A stretch of 5,738 nt of DNA, taken from an uncultured Clostridia bacterium. Its GTDB lineage: Bacteria > Bacillota > Clostridia > Oscillospirales > Oscillospiraceae. The notes under the pieces were generated by a model, which did not search any database, was not told the origin of the DNA, and saw nothing but the letters and a program-made list of their open reading frames with translations. The stretch lies in assembly GCA_945927915.1 (NCBI GenBank), contig CAMEMX010000103.1, forward strand, positions 1 through 5,738, written 5' to 3'. The position numbers were made by a program, and so were the translations under genes. Within the stretch, counting starts at the first letter, position 1; every line of letters starts with the position of its first letter. Positions 5,685 through 5,738 of this stretch are shown here, in pieces.

Positions 5685-5738
5685 GGAGAGGTGGCTGAGC
5701 TGGCCGAAGGCGCACGACTGGAAATCGTGTAGGCGTTA
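5685..5738 (+). tRNA. tRNA-Ser (anticodon GGA), 3' part beyond the window
   Basis: GGAGAGG (5685-5691) is the 5' acceptor strand and is followed by TG and the D-arm (GCT...GGC, loop GAGCTGGCCGAA). The anticodon stem CACGA (5713-5717) / TCGTG (5725-5729) encloses the 7-base loop CTGGAAA, with anticodon GGA at 5720-5722, which reads UCC and UCU serine codons. The sequence after the anticodon stem (TAGGCGTTA) enters the long variable arm expected of a class II serine tRNA. The rest of that arm, the T-arm and the 3' acceptor strand lie outside the window. Confidence 0.93.

Overview
The window reads as a typical chromosomal stretch of a fairly GC-rich, low-redundancy Gram-positive genome. I infer a clostridial Firmicute of the Oscillospiraceae/Ruminococcaceae type. 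The reasons are strong GGAGG-type Shine-Dalgarno sites, sigma-A-like TTGACA/TATAAT promoters, a WYL regulator and an AI-2E family permease of Firmicute type, and an FHA-carrying SEDS protein next to a short class B penicillin-binding protein. The taxonomic call is inference from gene content and style only. No mobile element, CRISPR array or prophage signature is visible.

Layout. Positions 1-941 (minus strand) hold a nearly complete WYL-domain transcriptional regulator that runs off the left edge. A compact divergent intergenic region (942-1087) carries a likely promoter for each direction. The plus strand then has an AI-2E family (PerM/TqsA-type) membrane protein (1088-2389), closed by a strong Rho-independent terminator hairpin directly after its stop codon. 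Only about 20 bases after the terminator comes the ribosome binding site of a two-gene cell-wall unit. Its first gene (2463-4208, TTG start) fuses a membrane anchor and an FHA phosphothreonine-binding domain to a RodA/FtsW-type SEDS glycan polymerase. Its second gene (4201-5568) overlaps the first by 8 bases and encodes a short class B PBP transpeptidase. After a 116-base gap with a near-consensus sigma-A promoter, a serine tRNA (anticodon GGA) starts and is cut by the right edge.

How the genes work together. The SEDS protein should polymerise lipid II into glycan strands while its translationally coupled PBP crosslinks them, the standard SEDS-bPBP pair. The FHA domain makes the polymerase a plausible target or reader of Ser/Thr kinase signalling, comparable to the separate fhaA-rodA-pbpA genes of the mycobacterial pkn locus. 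The WYL regulator may control itself and the divergent permease, but nothing in the sequence proves this. The most interesting items are the FHA-SEDS fusion and the terminator that sits immediately in front of the cell-wall unit. I do not see a clearly undescribed system here.
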